A DNA stretch of 64,000 bases from Phycomyces nitens (Eukaryota > Mucoromycota > Mucoromycetes > Mucorales > Phycomycetaceae). The DNA is taken from the NCBI GenBank assembly GCA_022702545.1, contig JAHRBC010000004.1, positions 992,001 to 1,056,000 on the forward strand, written 5' to 3'. Each line of letters starts with the position of its first letter. Position 1 is the stretch's first letter. Positions 31,497-42,863 of the stretch are shown piece by piece. Below the pieces are notes generated by a model. That model worked only from the letters and a program-made list of their open reading frames with translations. It was not told the origin of the DNA and made no database searches. The position numbers and the translations under genes were made by a program.

Positions 31497-34400
31497 TCAA
31501 CGATTCCAAGTTGTTGTAAAACAGTCAACTATAGACCCTCTACGGACAGCATCAAAGTAGAGCGCATTAACCTCAGGCCAGGACCGATGTACATGAGGCT
31601 TAACTTTGACTGTTGTCCAGTGGCACCCATGCACATGGTGCAAGACCGTCGGCAATGGCTTTCCTTTGAGAGGCTTCGGATCTTGGTGGAGAAGGTATGT
31701 TACTGGTAGGATGCTCCGATCATCCGAGTACACACAAACAGGCTCTTTATAGGTGTCAGCAATTACCTGAGCACAGTCTGGTGCAGAGAACCACATTTCT
31801 GAATGGCATGAAGGGATGTCGTGACCAAGAGCAGGATCGATATCAGAGCCAAAAGCAATGACCTTTGTCACCTCAGCAACATCCATCCCAAAGTTTTGCT
31901 CATACAATTCTCCATGTGTTATCATTGTCTTCAACATCTTCTTCTTCACCAAAGGAAACCGATCTTCACCTCCTTCTTTCAAGTGTGCAAACACATGAAA
32001 GCCGCACCAATCATCAGACTTGGGGTTGAACGCCAAGGAAACGGCAGAAGGCTCGATTTGTACCGGCAGTTCAAAGTTATGTTCATTGTTTTTTGCCTTT
32101 TTTTGACTAGGCAAGTCATAGACATAGTCATCGAGAATATGGCTGGGTCTTTTGAAAGTGGTGGAGAGTGTTTTAGCTAAACACCATTTATATGAAAAGA
32201 GATTAGTTCTAGTACTATTTTTATGGTTAAAACATTATAGCTATTACCTTCTTCGAGAGGCTCTTGCATTTCTGCGAATTTTTTCTCAATCTCTTTGAGA
32301 GCTACAAATAATATAAATTAAGAAATCATGTTTTTCTTGGCTATAAAATATCAATAATTCGTTACCTGTCTGAAGAGATGCATCGACTGACTCCTTCATC
32401 GACTTCTGGATCTCGTCTCGGATCATCTCTTTGAGATTACCCTGAAATAATTGTAAATTAGAATATATATATATATCGGTATATATATATTATTTACCCT
32501 GCCTTTCTGAGGGAGAAGGTGCCTGTGCTTATGCAAGACAAAATCCTTCGGGAGTGCCGACTTTCTTTTTATCAGCTTTGGTCTCCCAGGAGCCCCAACT
32601 TCACTGGCCACAGGAAAAACAACTTCAGGATGTTCAACATTGTGATTGACATTATCAACAAACTTATCGACCTTTGCCATCAGGTCCTGGATCTGCTGTT
32701 CTCCCTCACAGCGCCGAAACAATCTCTCAAGACTAGCAACTGATTTCATCCATGGGAGTGGTTGCTCGACATTGGCTCCATTCATTATCCCATCGATTTC
32801 CAATTTCTTGGCACATGTGGTTGGAGAAGAAAGAATCCACCTTTCAGGAACGTCTGTCAACAACAGTGGCCGATCCCTTGGCAGATCATGGCGACATGGA
32901 AGTCCAAATACAGTTTTGACTCTGCAATTGCAAACCTCTCCAGGAATAATATCCTCCAGAAGTTCAGCGCGGATGGTTATCAAAACCATTCTTGATGCAG
33001 AGTGGATCAGCCCACGGAGACGAGGCTCGTTAAATATTCTGGCATCTGTAATAGTCGCCTCATCAACTTCACAGTCCTGAAAATCACCTTCAAACTGCAA
33101 AAGGTATGAGCAAATTTGCTCGAACGAAGAATCAAAAGACTGGAGAGCCGAGATACTTCTTTTAAGAGCATTATGGCCACTTTCAACCCGCTGGGTAGTC
33201 ACGCAGTCAAAATGTTTGAAGTTACTGGTAAGGTAACCAGCCCACTTTTCCTGGCAACTCATCCATTCTTCTTCAAAGTACCTCTCGAAAGTACGCTTCT
33301 CGTTGGATTTTTGGTCGGACGATTCCTGGAAGTTGTCCTTGGCTTGGAGATCTTCTCGGGAGGCAAGGGTTCTGAACAGCATAAGCCTCTCAGAGAAGGT
33401 TTGGGCATCAGTATTGAAGATCATGCTATTTATCAATTGCGTGCATATCTCTCGCTCTTTGCATGGATTCATAGTTTTCTTTGCCATCTTGGCAATATTG
33501 TTAATCATGTGCCAGCCACAGAGAAGCTTCTTGTTTATGGGGAACACCATATCCAGCGCATTCATCAAAGCTTTGCACTTGTCAGTTACAAAGAGTGGAA
33601 GTTGTTCGATTCCTGCGAGAACAATTGATTTCAAAGATTCCATAAACCAGACGTAGCTGGATTCTGTCTCATCAGCTACCCATGCAAATCCCACAGGAAA
33701 ACTTTTCAATCGTTCTTCACCAAGGTTACTAACACCTTCAACGCAAACCAAAGGCATTTTTGCACAGTTGGTCTTGTATGTCGCATCCACAATAAATACT
33801 TCTGGAAAACGGCGGGCTCTTTTGATCATTGTCTCATTGGTAAAGAAGCTGTGCGTGAGACTGTTTCTCTCATTGAACTTGTAGAGAACCGAGAAACCTT
33901 TTGCCTCCATATTTCTAATGAGTACAGTCGCAGCATTTCTAGCATCTTAATCACCACGGGTAGCACTGTACTTCAGATTGTTGATGTCGCTGATCCTCAG
34001 CTTTCTCATACCAGTGATTTTATCACTAATGGCCTTTTGAACATCACGGGCCTTTGCATGATTCTCTAGCATTGTCTTGGCAATACTAGCATCCTCGGAA
34101 GTCAAAAGAGACATTCTTCCTTGATGGGAAGAGACCAAGTTCTTGGGGGTGATGGGGTGGTTGTGACAATGCTCTTTTTCACTACGGGCTGACAATTGAA
34201 GATATCTCTCGTTCTTTTGGAATGAGAACCTCAACAAAAAGGGGCATCCAGTGAGAGAAGAATTGGGTGCTCTCTTTCTTTTCTCATCACTGATATTGCG
34301 CTTGTCACGATAAGCACCAGCTTTTCCACATGCGAGATGAAGAATGGGAAACTTTCCCTCCTTAATCTTAATTGTAAAGTTGTTGGAAATGGCATAGTCA

Positions 34401-34505
34401 TTCACGGCTTGAAGGACACTCTGTTTATCAGGGTAGCCATTCTCGGAGAATGTGAATGGTGTTTCAACGGGATGCATCTCAGATGAAACAGTGTTGGTAA
34501 TCATT
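31497..34505 (-). pseudogene. MULE transposase with FAR1, SWIM and OTU-like domains, one stop
   Basis: Mutator-like transposase of about 930 codons. From ATG 34505: a FAR1-type DNA-binding domain (FTIKIKEG...LTGCPFLLRFSFQ...HCHNHPI), an in-frame TAA (about 33948-33950) after ATRGD, then the MULE DDE domain (FIVDATYKTN; LPLFVTDKCKALMNA; CGWHMINN) and a SWIM zinc finger (CNCRVKTVFGLPCRH). Short exons at about 32245-32450 encode a linker helix. The last exon carries an OTU-like cysteine protease domain: DDWCGFHVF (Asp/Cys), WFSAPDCAQVIADTY, CHWTTV (His). The frame before and after the single stop is the same and otherwise clean, so the lesion is recent; CAA to TAA is a plausible origin. Terminal repeats and target duplication were not identified. 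Confidence 0.82.
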
Positions 34506-35751
34506 TTAAATAAAAGAGTACTGTAACCATATAACAATATTTATTAAGTTATACATGTCATGTAGGAATGCTAATGTATTTAGTTTTGGAAAGACTATTT
34601 TATATTCTTACAGTTAAATGTCAAAGTGTATTTAAAGGGGGTTTGTTTATATTTTTCCGAGAAATGGGAATACATTATCGATGGGACAGTGTGTGCTTAT
34701 AATAATATATAAAGAGTGTTCTTATAATTATGGGGTCTGGGTGTGCTTATAACAAAACGATAAATATCGTCTCAAAGACGTACAAGCCGGACATCATAAA
34801 GATGGTCACAATAAATTGTTCGGCCCGCACCCCTGGTCTCCTAAGCAAAATGGATTCGTGTCCCCTAAGATCGCTGAAAAGTTAATACTCCAAGTACAAA
34901 GTATCCTAAACTTAGGCACTACCAAACAATGTGGTACACTCTTTTGTTATTGGTTTATCTTCAAAGCCTATCCTCCGCCTAAAATTATACAGTCAGTTGA
35001 ATCAAGGTTTTGGTTACATTGGTACAAGTGTACACAGAAATAATATAAAAATAAAAATGCAATTTGATAATAAACAGCCAAATAAAATACGTAAAAAAAA
35101 GGAGGAATAATAGAGCTTATAATTTGCCAACAGAAAACAGATTCCAAAGTTGAATATCAGCGAATATTTGGGTCCCTGATTTGACTTTATATTGGCCAAA
35201 AGAGATTGTTTGATGTCCTAGATTTGAGTTACACATAAATGTAGAATAAATATCCTATTTTATATAATCATCTACTTAATTCACTCAATCCTGTCAAATA
35301 TTAAGCAAGCATTTGGAAACATATACAATCGTATTCTACTTTTCAAGCTCTATTGTATCACCATAATTAACTCTAAAAATACGTAGCAGAAGCGTAACAT
35401 TGCTCAGCATTCTATATAAACATGCTTGGGTTTAAATGGGTGTTCATACCCAAGTCTTTGTCACCTCTTAACAGGGTTTTGAATAGTTTGAGATCAGAGA
35501 TTGTTAGAAATTCTATCAATTTTTTATTTAATTCTATATAAGCTCAACAGAACATATTAAGAATGTTTTTGAGTATTTAGATTAGCGCCAACGCTTAAAT
35601 TTTATTTATTTATTTATTATAATGGCAATATACCCTCACAGTATAAAACTGCCAGAGGTTTATTCCAGGTAAATGAGTATAAATTTAAAATATTTTCTTG
35701 AAAAAAAAATACACCTCGAATCTTGTTTTCTTCTTGATCTATATACTTAAA
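34506..35751. other. Intergenic, no gene recognised
   Basis: Between the MULE and paralogue B. GTGTGCTTATAA occurs twice (about 34691 and 34742), possibly remnants of transposon ends. A TATAAAAC at about 35642 may serve paralogue B. No gene was recognised. Confidence 0.4.
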
Positions 35752-37251
35752 ATGCCTTTACCAAATCATTTATTATCTCTACAAATCATTCTGTTAGCAT
35801 ACACACCTAAATGCTATGCATTACCCATAAAACAAAGTATTATTGAAATATCCGGTCAATCAGCCTTTGTCTCCATCCTATTGACCTTTTTCCTTGTCTA
35901 TCTTGGCCACATTTTCACCATTAGGCCTGCAACAAAGCTCAATGACCAGTCTACCGTAGAGCAACGCTGTATGTGCCTCATATTTCCAACAAATGGCATA
36001 CACTTGGCCCTAAGATCTATATATTCTGCATATTATGGCGATAAAATCCTTGGAATCGATCAATGTATACCTTTTCTGAAAAAATATAGAAACAAGACGG
36101 CCAAAAACGTTGAAGATAGAAATATCAATACTCAGAACAATCTGATATCATTACTTCCGACCATAATCCCGTCCGACAATCACTTAAATTCTGAAGATTT
36201 AAACGAAAACCGTACCTTGGAAAGCACGCTGGCGAATGCTGAACAATTAAGAGACTGGCTTGTAGAGGAAATGGCAGCCCTTGATATTTATTATGAAGAA
36301 TATGACAATGCACCTTATTTGGCGGCCCTTTTACATGTTCTTGGGCAAAAGAAGGCCAGGAAAATAAAACACTGTATCCTTAACAACCACGTACTCATTG
36401 GATTCGATTCCTCGGTATATCTCAACTCGCAATTCAACAATTTAATAATGACTGGTGATATGCCCATTAGTGGGCCAGGAGAATTCTGTCAGTACCAAAC
36501 ATTTATGGACCCAAGTTACATTCGCTTTCTATCACCCACCATGTTAAACCAGATCACAGATTCCCATGTGCTGGACGATAGTGCACTTACCGAGATACTT
36601 ATTACACTTGGACAATTGGCATTTACTTTGATCGAGTGCACTAACGATGGAGACCGATGGTCAAAAGCAATCATAATCATCTACACACTCATGTCAGTCC
36701 TCCACACCTTTTCACTCCTTGTTTTACACAAGCAAGTGGAGCCCTTTAGCTTACATTACAGCTCAGACATTCCGTGGAAGACAATTGTTGAAGATCATGG
36801 CCTGGTCGCGTCAGACACGGACAACTCTTTGTATAATATTTATCAACATGACCACATTGATACGCCGGGTCAGGTCCAGAACAAAAATTCCAGTGATTTG
36901 CTATACAGAGGTAGCTGTTTACAGTTTATTGTTCAAGGACACAGACTCGATAACAAATCGGGCGACAAATTATTTTGCGTAAAAAACTTAAACTTTGGAG
37001 CCAAGTGCGTACTCGGAGGACTGTTGGGGTCTCTGTTTATCTGTGCCTGGGCTGGATTTTCTAGCCATACTACAGCGAAATGGCTTGTCCTGATCTGGGT
37101 CGCGAGTTCTGTAATCGTTGGGGTTATATACTATTCTGATCTTGTTTATAAAATAATTTCTAGCTGGCTGTTGAGATTGCTTTTTATTCTTATTATTACT
37201 TGCAGTATATATAGTGTTCTTGGTGCACCTATCATTGGCCATAGTTTATAA
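35752..37251 (+). CDS. Unknown secretory-pathway membrane protein, paralogue B
   Basis: Single-exon protein of 499 residues from ATG 35752; an upstream in-frame stretch has only a TTG. The signal peptide ends at about CYA, followed by LPIK, much like CHA-PPIQ in paralogue A (22429-23937). The same architecture follows: a hydrophobic segment (FVSILLTFFLVYLGHIFTI), a soluble region with KILGIDQ, LAALLHVLGQKKARKIKHCI, IGFDSSVY and GPGEFCQYQT, then membrane segments starting with WSKAIIIIYTLMSVLHTFSL, the block LHYSSDIPW, and four more C-terminal spans. Function unknown; no enzyme motif seen. Both paralogues lack introns. The pair is arranged head to head with about 11.8 kb of mostly transposon DNA between them, so an ancestral divergent pair was probably split by insertions. 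Confidence 0.8.
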   Translation: MPLPNHLLSLQIILLAYTPKCYALPIKQSIIEISGQSAFVSILLTFFLVYLGHIFTIRPATKLNDQSTVEQRCMCLIFPTNGIHLALRSIYSAYYGDKILGIDQCIPFLKKYRNKTAKNVEDRNINTQNNLISLLPTIIPSDNHLNSEDLNENRTLESTLANAEQLRDWLVEEMAALDIYYEEYDNAPYLAALLHVLGQKKARKIKHCILNNHVLIGFDSSVYLNSQFNNLIMTGDMPISGPGEFCQYQTFMDPSYIRFLSPTMLNQITDSHVLDDSALTEILITLGQLAFTLIECTNDGDRWSKAIIIIYTLMSVLHTFSLLVLHKQVEPFSLHYSSDIPWKTIVEDHGLVASDTDNSLYNIYQHDHIDTPGQVQNKNSSDLLYRGSCLQFIVQGHRLDNKSGDKLFCVKNLNFGAKCVLGGLLGSLFICAWAGFSSHTTAKWLVLIWVASSVIVGVIYYSDLVYKIISSWLLRLLFILIITCSIYSVLGAPIIGHSL

Positions 37252-39494
37252 GCACAATAGCCATTAGATTCTCTCTTTTATTTATTGATAACAAATGGGT
37301 TTACAATGACCAGATTATTTTTATAAACAAGTCATTTTTCGTGTCTAATTTGTGTGTTTCCATTTCTTAAATTGATGCCTTTAAATGATTTTTAATTGGT
37401 AATATGTTGCAAAAACGCGTCTCTAAAACAGTACTTGAGCAGATACTTTGAAGATGGACATTAAATATAATTGCCAGTTTATTGGACAAAAAGCTTATTA
37501 TAAACATATATAGTTAGCCCTTGGGTAAATCACCGCATGTTTCCTAAAGGTACCCAAAAGTGCTAGCAACAATGGTAGCAATGGCAATAATAGCATATTT
37601 GAATAGACAAGATTTTCTTGGCAATTTCATTTTTATGCTGTGTAAATCGTTGCTATTTAAAGCAAGACAAGATAAGTTCCCCAATTTTAATCTGGCACGG
37701 AATGGTACAGAGAAAAAGTCAAAAGGACGTCGCCGTTCTTAAGAAATATAAATAGACTTTTTTTTTTAAAAAAAAAGAAAGATAATAGTAATAATAATCA
37801 TTGACCTGTGAGATTCACATTGTCTTGGAATATATTGTAAGACTTTGGGGGGTAGGACCCAAAGTAACAAAAGTAAAAATAGTAGAAAATCACCATCATC
37901 AAATTCTTCAAGTTTACTGCTGTTCGGACAACTCGTACGATCAGATATGTCATTATCTTATCCTTTGAAAGCTCTAGTTACTCGAAATCTTCAAGGTAAA
38001 ATATATATTCGGGAATTACGTTAGTTATATGGATTAAAAGCGGGGTCGTGTTATTCTTTTTTTTTTAAAAAAAAAAGCGCGCTTTTTTCGGTGAGAGGTG
38101 TTGAAGATTGAACTGTGGAAAGTATGTGGCTTGGTAGTGATATCTGTTGTAAGGATGCTGATAGAAAATGCTCATCATATTATTGAGTCTTGTTGTAGTG
38201 GCTATAAGATTGAATTACGAGTTACAAATCACAATCAATGATTTTATTATAAAATATATTTTATTTGACCAATAAAAACCAAGGAAACCACAATTTGGCA
38301 CTGTAAAAGCCATTGATTGGGTAGTGTATTAGAAGGAAAGAGAGAAAACTAAAAGTCAAAGCTCAAAGGGACCTAACGCTAAATTTTGTAAAAATAAAAG
38401 TGCAGGTCAAAATGTAGAGGAATTCATGTGTTGGTCATGAATTGAATAGCCAAAGCAGAACAGATGAGTAGACGATACTGTCGTGCGTGCACGTTGTCTA
38501 AATCTCTCGACTAGTTCACAAGTAAGAAGGTTAGCGAAGATTGGTAAAGAAGATCACCTACCATCTCATCAATGGGCTGTACAAGATAAACTTTATCTCT
38601 ATTCTCATCTAAACGCAATCTCATTCAATTTTTCATTCATCCCAAAAAGATCTAACAATTACTATAAAAATACTAAAAAGAAATCAACTGAATAAATCAT
38701 CGTTTTTTACGTTCTATAATATTTTTTCTTTCTGTATATAACTGCCTCTGGTATTGCGATTTGGTCTTCGGTTCATTTAGTGACAAAGACATCGATTACA
38801 TTGGAGTTATATTACATTTTTCTTGCCGCCGTTTGGACATCTACACTACACAACCAAACACATCACGCGACAATACTCTATTATTATTATCTTTAAAGAC
38901 CATGCAGTACTTGATACACTTTTAATAATACTATAGTGATGAATAAAAACTAAAGAAGTTGTATTTTGTATTTAATCCAAGTTAAAGCGCAATAATCATT
39001 TAAACAGTTATAAAAAATGTATTTATACAAATAAATATTGATTTTGATAGTATTCGTGGTACTCATTAATATCTAATGTCTGTTTGCTTTACTACAAGTC
39101 CAATATACTAAAAGGGTTCCATTAAAGAAAATGTATTCCAATCTTATACATATCTTGAAATATTGAATACAGTGCTCACGGTGCCAATTGACGTTTTTTT
39201 TATTATAATACAAACAAACACAAGACCTGTCAATTGGCACTATACTACAGAGAGCCTGCAACTGACTAAAATTGTATCGAGGGCAGGTAATAAAAATAAA
39301 ATGCTCATAATCCAATTCATATTCTGCACATTGATTTATATTAAACTTCATGGTCTAACGATCAATTATAACAAGACTATAAAGAATAGCTTTATAATAC
39401 GTTTCTGAATAAGATGATCAGATATGTTTGTATGGTAGTGGGTTTTATATGTACGTATGTGTGTAATTTTGATAAAATATTATATATATAACGA
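37252..39494. other. Intergenic, no confident gene
   Basis: About 2.2 kb. Holds a small open frame (about 37572-37742) ending in a basic tail KKSKGRRRS, a T9-A10 run next to a GC-rich GCGCGC at about 38060-38085, and a short hairpin at 39181-39240. None supports a firm gene call. Confidence 0.45.
39181..39240. repeat. Short inverted repeat (GTGCCAATTGAC arms)
   Basis: 12-bp perfect arms GTGCCAATTGAC (39181-39192) and GTCAATTGGCAC (39229-39240) around a 36-bp AT-rich loop, 255 bp beyond the stop codon of the Tea1-like gene. It could be a tiny MITE or a hairpin in a 3' region. Confidence 0.6.
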
Positions 39495-42400
39495 TCAATG
39501 TCCTTTTGCCGAGGTGTGGGTATTATCAGATGTAGATATCCTACCTCCATGGCTCATCGCATCCTTCATCATATTAAGTTGGATAGTAGAATCCTCCAAC
39601 TGTCTGTTTGACTCGTTCAAGGCTTCTTCACGTTCGCTCAGCAAGATCCGTAGACGAGAAATATCATCCATACTCTCTGCCAGACTTTGCTTCAGAGCAG
39701 CCGTCTCGTTTCTAGCTCTTATGTTTGTCGACTCCAGCCTTGAGATTGTGATGGCTGCTTCTGACAGTTCATCGGATGCTGATCTATGGGCCAAGGCTTC
39801 AGAAAGACGGTTTGTTAACTCGGTAATCCGCAAAGAACTGTTGCGCAAATGCATCTCGGTCTGTAAAGATGAAGTATACATGTCTGACAGCTTCTCTAAT
39901 GCAACTTGATGGGCCTTTTGAGCATCCTCTGCCCGTTCATGGGCTTCCTTGACTCTTTCTTCTGCAGCTATCCGTGCCGTATGATCAAATTGGGCACGCT
40001 TCTGCAACTGTTGTAATATCTTGCTATTGCTTTGGTTTTCTTTCAATGCTGCCGATAGCCTGCCTTCAAGCTTCTCTGCCCGCTCTGTCTCAATCTTTGC
40101 CAATTCATCCTCTTGTCTTTCTTTCATGGCCACATACTTTGATCTATAATAGGCAGCTTCCTGAAGTGCCATTATACGCATGCGATCTGCTTGTTCTAGC
40201 TTTTGAGATGCAGGAAGAGCTTGTTGTACAATGCTTGCTCTGACACGTCTTAGTTCGGATTTCACGGACACAAGCTGGTTAAATAATTTAGCCATCTTAC
40301 TGTCCTTGTCTCCCATAGCTATCAGATCAGCGTCTTCACTGTGCTTTTCTTCTTCGGAATCTCCCTTTGAACTACGTGCTTTTCTTGCCAAAGTAACTTC
40401 TGCCTTCCACCATTGCTCCTTCTTTTTCATATCCTTAATCATCTCGTCCCTTGATCGGAGTTCACGCAACAATAGCACCCTGTCATTATGGAAAGGATCG
40501 GACAAATCGGAGAGCTTGATAGGATCTTGTTCCGTTGCCTTTGTAGATATGCTGTGATCCGAGACTTCCTCTTCCTCTTCCTCTTCTTCCTCTTCTTCTT
40601 CCACCTCTTCCTCCTTTTCACTGTGTATATTGGCTTGGGGTTTATTGGGAGACTTGTTGGATAAAGATTGTCTTGGGGAGAGAGTTGGGGGTTGAGAAGT
40701 GTGGGATGGAGTATTCCATAGATCGATACTGCCGCCTGGAGATTTTTGAAAGGTTGGAGAGTCAATGGATTGTGGTTTTGGTTGAATTGAAATATCTAGA
40801 TTGATCCCTTCGCGTGAGGGTCGTGTGGGAGGTCTTCCTGTGTGGGAGGTGACTCTTGGAGGTCTTTGAGGAATAGTCTGGTGGGTTGATAGAGTGGAAG
40901 GTGAAGGCGACTGTACTTTGGTAGCCAGGGTGGTTTGGTTAGCTGTAGACGGTAAAGAGTAATTCCTCTCTGCAGGTTCGTTTGGGCTGTATGGCCCAGA
41001 CGGGAGGGTCTCATCGTGTGTGGTGTCCAAGTATGTCAGCGGCGAATTATTGCGTGCACGACGTATGGCTGCTTCAGGCACCGTTGTACTGATTAATGCT
41101 GCCTTTGGGGGCTAGAGAAACACAATTAAGGATTTCATTATACAATTAGCACAATTGTTACCTTGTATGTGCGCCATGTTGGAAAACGACTGATTTGGTC
41201 GGGAGGACTGGTTCGATTATCAGGAGGTGATCTGTGCTCGGCTACAAATCTAGCCGTTGCTGGTTCATGAGGAGGGGTCTGTCTGGTATGAACCGATCGC
41301 AAAGGTGTGCTCTTGGAGACTGGCAAGGTTGCTGGCAAGGGTGCAACTCGGCTCTGGAGGTTTGTAGAGGCAGATACGGTGGGATACACCTGAGGGAATC
41401 CTCTTGCTTGATCTGCTGGGGAGGAGATATTGGGAGATGGGATTGTGTTGTAGCGAACAGGGACAATTTCAGGAGGATATTTGATCTTTGCTGTAAATGT
41501 AATTAATGGTTGCCACATTGAATCATTAAATTTATTACTCGAGACTTACAGCTATCAAGAGCATGGACCATCAAGGAATCCTCTGGTTTTCCATCGAATT
41601 CGCCACCAACCACATAGATCTTGTCCTTTACAGCTGTCATGGTAAGACTATGGCGTGGTGAAGGAGCAGAGCCCATGTTTTGGAACATGTACCATCGAAA
41701 GCCTTGTAGGAAAATAGTTAATATACGTTGTTTTCCTAAACAAGTTTGCTGTCTTACCTTTGATCCTAAACGCACACAAATCGCCTAGTTTTACACCATC
41801 TGGTCCTTTTCCTCCAAACACATAGATAAGGTCATCTACAAGAGCACCGGCAGCATACTCTCTAGCAATTGGAATATAGCCAACGGCAGGGATCTTTGAC
41901 CAGCATTGTTCTGGTATATGAAAGGACCATGTGTCCTGATATAGCCTTTCAGAGTCTGTGCCTCCAAAACTGACGATGATCTAAGCAATCTATTTTTTCT
42001 TGCGGTGTATATAACGTACATGTACATCTCGTTACCACTGATCACAGAAATATGTCCAGCTCTTGGCATCGGCCCTTCGTTTCTTGGGGATATCAATTTC
42101 CATTGAAGATTATGAGGATCTGAGAAGCAAAATTTTTAGATAAGAATTGAATAATAAGGGCTAGAGAGAGAGAAAAAAAACTTACATTCGGTCATATTAA
42201 GAGCATAGAGATCAGCTAGATATTTTCCATTTCTTTGGCCTCCCCATACATATATTATGCCATTCAGAACAGCACTCGAATGTCCAGCCCTTTCTCCTGG
42301 GCCAGGACCATCTACACGCACTCGAGCCCATTGTCGATTGTCTAGGATTGGAGATAATTAGCTAGTTATAGAACCGACCATTCACAGTCTTACTTGTATT

Positions 42401-42863
42401 TAGCACATAGAGATGTGGATCCCATAAATCGCCTTCCTGGACAGGTTCACCTCCATACACTATTCAATAAATCATTAAGAGCCTATTGAGGGGGGGGGGG
42501 GAGGGGGGCAATTGACCTACGTAAGACATAGTTTCCTATTGTCTCTGCAATAGGATATTTCCTTGGGCTGGGTATATCGCCCGTTGCATTGTATGGACTG
42601 GTCGATAGACTATCTTTTCTTTTACATGTCAGTGTGTTGTAGCGTAATGATTAATGGAACGTACTAATGTCGAGAGTAAAGAGGTCTCGTTTGGCAGGGC
42701 CGCGATGGATGCCATTGAAAAAGAGAACGTTGTTGTTTGGTAGGGAAATGGCGCAATGAGCAGATCGTGGGAGAGCATTGTTACTACTGCTTGATTTGCG
42801 CTGGCTCCAAGGGTAGATAGATTTGTCGCTGTTGCTTTTGGTGAGTTTTGCGAAAAAGGCCAT
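39495..42863 (-). CDS. Tea1-like kelch-repeat cell polarity protein
   Basis: About 900 residues in roughly ten exons. ATG 42863 starts MAFFAKLTK and is followed by YPWSQRK, typical for the start of the kelch propeller in Tea1-type proteins. Successive kelch blades are readable: RSAHCAISLPNNNVLFFNG, VYGGEPVQEGD, ERAGHSSAVLNGIIYVWGG, RAGHISVISGNEMYM, LVDDLIYVFGGKG and RHSLTMTAVKDKIYVVGGE. A Pro/Ser/Thr-rich disordered region with an acidic Glu run (about 40560-40615) leads into a long coiled coil (about 39560-40450). In fission yeast, Tea1 rides microtubule tips and marks growth sites at the cortex; a similar role here is inference. An intron near 42490-42510 contains an unusual G12-A-G6 run. 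Stop at 39495-39497. It diverges from the DUF1206 gene. Confidence 0.8.

Noticed and set aside
34680..34760. Repeated GTGTGCTTATAA as possible MULE terminal repeat
   Set aside because: No inverted counterpart was found on the other side of the transposase (30811-31496), so it cannot be called a TIR.
37572..37742. 56-codon frame from ATG 37572 with hydrophobic start and basic RRRS end
   Set aside because: Looks slightly protein-like, but no family match, no splice partners and no conservation evidence; left as a note only.
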